Of a stretch of 7,913 nucleotides of DNA, positions 7,352 to 7,913 are shown one piece after another. The stretch's first letter is position 1. Each line of letters begins with the position of its first letter. The position numbers and the translations under genes were made by a program. The notes under the pieces were generated by a model, which saw only the letters and a list, made by a program, of their open reading frames with translations, was not told the origin of the DNA and ran no database searches. Origin of the DNA: Treponema sp. UBA1798 (lineage in GTDB: Bacteria; Spirochaetota; Spirochaetia; Treponematales; Treponemataceae); NCBI GenBank assembly GCA_002319875.1, contig DCFS01000309.1, positions 11,936-19,848 on the forward strand, read 5' to 3'.

Positions 7352-7376
7352 TTTCAAAAGTCTGTTACGTTTGAAA
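7352..7376 (-). promoter_or_regulatory. Inverted repeat in the leader of the lyase gene
   Basis: TTTCAAA (7352-7358) and TTTGAAA (7370-7376) are exact inverted copies 11 nt apart, about 50 nt before the lyase start codon and downstream of the predicted promoter. The interval contains TGTTACGT (7363-7370), which differs by one base from the TGTTACAT half-site of the larger palindrome. It could be a second, weaker regulator site or a leader hairpin. Role inferred. Confidence 0.35.
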
Positions 7377-7399
7377 ACGCCTCATTTCCTTTTTGATTT

Positions 7400-7428
7400 A
7401 TGATAAGTCCCGTTTTTTTAACGCGCAA
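7400..7428 (-). promoter_or_regulatory. Predicted sigma-70-type promoter of the cluster
   Basis: The minus strand reads TTGCGC (7428-7423), a 17-nt spacer containing an A-run, and TATCAT (7405-7400). Matches to consensus are 4/6 and 5/6 with ideal spacing. Transcription would start near 7393, giving a leader of about 90 nt before the lyase ATG. A second, less convincing -10 (TATTAT at 7435-7430) overlaps the spacing to the palindrome. No terminator lies between this site and the first gene, so it is the best candidate for driving the whole operon. Confidence 0.6.
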
Positions 7429-7437
7429 CATAATAGG

Positions 7438-7465
7438 ATCATATGTAACATTTGTTACATATGAT
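7438..7465. promoter_or_regulatory. Perfect 13-bp-arm palindrome, probable regulator operator
   Basis: ATCATATGTAACA (7438-7450) and TGTTACATATGAT (7453-7465) are exact reverse complements separated by TT. The site lies 9 nt upstream of the predicted -35 box, centred near -58 to -60 relative to the expected start. Such a location suits an activator of class I type, though a repressor bound to the overlapping alternative promoter is also possible. The core TGTAACA-TT-TGTTACA has the size and symmetry of operators for dimeric one-domain-HTH regulators such as GntR or IclR types; the regulator gene is not in this window. The palindrome is seen directly; the role is inferred. Confidence 0.7.
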
Positions 7466-7590
7466 AAAAAGCGACTAACAAAAACGCAAAAATGTGTACA
7501 GGTGACGGGAGACAAAGAATACGGGAAAAATTTTCTTTGCAGGATACTGAAACTGACAATACTTCTGCGGCATTCTTCCTTTACTTTCAG

Positions 7591-7623
7591 CAGGATATGT
7601 CAAAGGCAGTAACAGGATATGTC
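7591..7623. repeat. Tandem direct repeat CAGGATATGTC, 22-nt period
   Basis: CAGGATATGTC occurs at 7591-7601 and again at 7613-7623, so the copies begin 22 nt apart, close to two helical turns. A shorter copy, CAGGATA, occurs at 7540-7546. This geometry is typical of side-by-side protein sites on one DNA face, but no promoter is obvious nearby and the number of copies is small. Confidence 0.45.
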
Positions 7624-7743
7624 TATGAAAGGACCTGTTTCTTTCTTTTTCGGAGTTGAAACATAAACGGAATCCTGTTGAAAGTTAAGAAAGCTTTACC
7701 TGGGAATAAAGTGGGATCCTTCCGCGAGAGGAGAAAACAGCGT

Positions 7744-7760
7744 CCACGGTATAACTGTGG
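7744..7760 (+). repeat. Small hairpin
   Basis: CCACGGT (7744-7750) can pair with ACTGTGG (7754-7760) through six Watson-Crick pairs and one G-U, leaving a 3-nt loop on the plus-strand RNA. It lies among the other inverted repeats of the right-hand region. It could be chance. Confidence 0.25.
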
Positions 7761-7786
7761 TAGAACTGCATCTGCTGCTGAAAGGG

Positions 7787-7809
7787 CTGGATGTATGGCA
7801 TACATCCAG
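7787..7809. repeat. Perfect 11-bp-arm palindrome
   Basis: CTGGATGTATG (7787-7797) and CATACATCCAG (7799-7809) are exact inverted copies around a single G. No T-run follows on either strand, so a terminator is unlikely. With almost no loop it is more plausible as a DNA-binding site or a cruciform-forming element than as an RNA hairpin. It lies about 75 nt before the possible rightward start at 7875, where an operator would be expected. Confidence 0.55.
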
Positions 7810-7844
7810 AGCATATGACGGAAAAGAAATAAAAAGTACTATTT

Positions 7845-7898
7845 AAAATAAAAGGGAAGGGATATACTGCGTACATGAAGAAAAACGGAGTATATCCC
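7845..7898 (-). terminator. 10-bp inverted repeat with T-rich tail, possible terminator of a leftward gene off the right edge
   Basis: GGGATATACT (7859-7868) and AGTATATCCC (7889-7898) pair exactly with a 20-nt loop. Read on the minus strand, the second arm runs straight into TTCCCTTTTATTTT, a T-rich tail as expected for rho-independent termination of transcription entering from the right. The stem is fairly AT-rich and the loop long, so efficiency may be low. The same element on the plus strand places the ATG at 7875 in its loop, which allows a different reading as a translation-masking hairpin. Confidence 0.35.
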
Positions 7899-7913
7899 GA
7901 AAGTGTACAGATG
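7875..7913 (+). CDS. Possible start of a rightward gene, truncated by the window
   Basis: From the ATG at 7875, thirteen codons remain open to the window end and read MKKNGVYPESVQM. The Lys-rich start followed by Tyr-Pro-Glu-Ser is faintly reminiscent of small helix-turn-helix or transposase OrfA proteins, but this is far too short to assign. An AAGGGA purine run lies 12 nt upstream, rather far for a ribosome site. The start codon lies in the loop of the 7859-7898 inverted repeat. Only the next few hundred bases could settle whether it is real. Confidence 0.2.
   Translation, partial: MKKNGVYPESVQM

Larger units (their letters stand above)
7466..7913. other. Gene-poor right-hand region rich in short repeats
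   Basis: About 450 bases with no convincing protein gene. The open frames here (for example minus-strand 7876-7685, open to the window edge) translate to Phe/Tyr/Pro-rich strings without domain features or good ribosome sites. What it does hold are a tandem 11-nt repeat at 7591-7623, a near-perfect palindrome at 7787-7809, a 10-bp inverted repeat at 7859-7898 and possibly the start of a rightward gene at 7875. It may be an ordinary regulatory gap between operons or the decayed edge of a mobile or hypothetical gene. Confidence 0.6.

Noticed and set aside
7303..7393. Riboswitch in the leader of the lyase gene
   Set aside because: The predicted leader is only about 90 nt, holds a single 7-bp stem, and shows no conserved aptamer core or terminator/antiterminator pair that I recognise.
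7400..7612. 70-codon rightward open frame spanning the promoter and palindrome
   Set aside because: No ribosome site, no recognisable domain, and it lies over the leftward promoter.
7623..7876. Two overlapping leftward frames of about 63 codons
   Set aside because: Phe/Tyr/Pro/Ser-rich translations without ribosome sites or motifs. One is open to the window edge, so a truncated gene end cannot be fully excluded, but the composition looks non-coding.
7494..7910. GTGTACAG at 7494-7501 and 7903-7910 as ends of a mobile element
   Set aside because: Eight bases in direct orientation with no transposase or terminal inverted repeats between them; chance is a sufficient explanation.

Overview
This window carries one compact, leftward (minus-strand) gene cluster of six complete genes, followed on the right by about 600 bases that contain its promoter region and otherwise no convincing gene. 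Read in transcription order (right to left), the genes are: a DapA/N-acetylneuraminate-lyase-superfamily aldolase or lyase (7302-6385), a CoA-disulfide-reductase-like FAD oxidoreductase (6367-5006), a small PPC/DUF296 protein (5003-4605), a TAXI-type TRAP solute-binding protein (4543-3542), a fused TRAP permease (3344-1431), and a YfcC/DcuC-type secondary carrier (1438-23). No tRNA, rRNA, CRISPR array or recognisable insertion sequence was seen.

The organism cannot be named with certainty. The mid-range base composition, the mainly anaerobe-associated transporter families, and a binding-protein leader that ends in an Ala-Ala-Gly-Ser run with charged residues after it all fit an anaerobic or fermentative bacterium. 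The leader style in particular recalls Spirochaetota. This is inference only.

Layout: the first three genes are tightly packed (17-nt and 2-nt gaps), so they are probably co-transcribed and partly translationally coupled. A 61-nt AT-rich gap with a perfect TATAAT separates them from the binding-protein gene and may hold an internal promoter. A 197-nt gap with three stem-loops lies between the binding protein and the permease, a common arrangement for keeping the binding-protein message more abundant than that of the membrane subunit. The permease and YfcC-like genes overlap by 8 nt. A Shine-Dalgarno-like AGGACGG near the left edge suggests that the operon continues beyond the window.

Regulation: upstream of the lyase gene there is a good sigma-70-type promoter (TTGCGC, 17 nt, TATCAT). 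A perfect 13-bp-arm palindrome sits 9 nt upstream of its -35 box. This looks like the operator of a dedicated regulator encoded elsewhere.

Working model (inference): TRAP and YfcC import or exchange a small carboxylate or amino-acid-like compound, the DapA-like enzyme cleaves or forms a 2-oxo acid, and the flavoprotein and PPC protein play an accessory redox or unknown role. The substrate cannot be read from the sequence. The right-hand 450 bases contain several striking inverted and direct repeats and possibly the first codons of a rightward gene.
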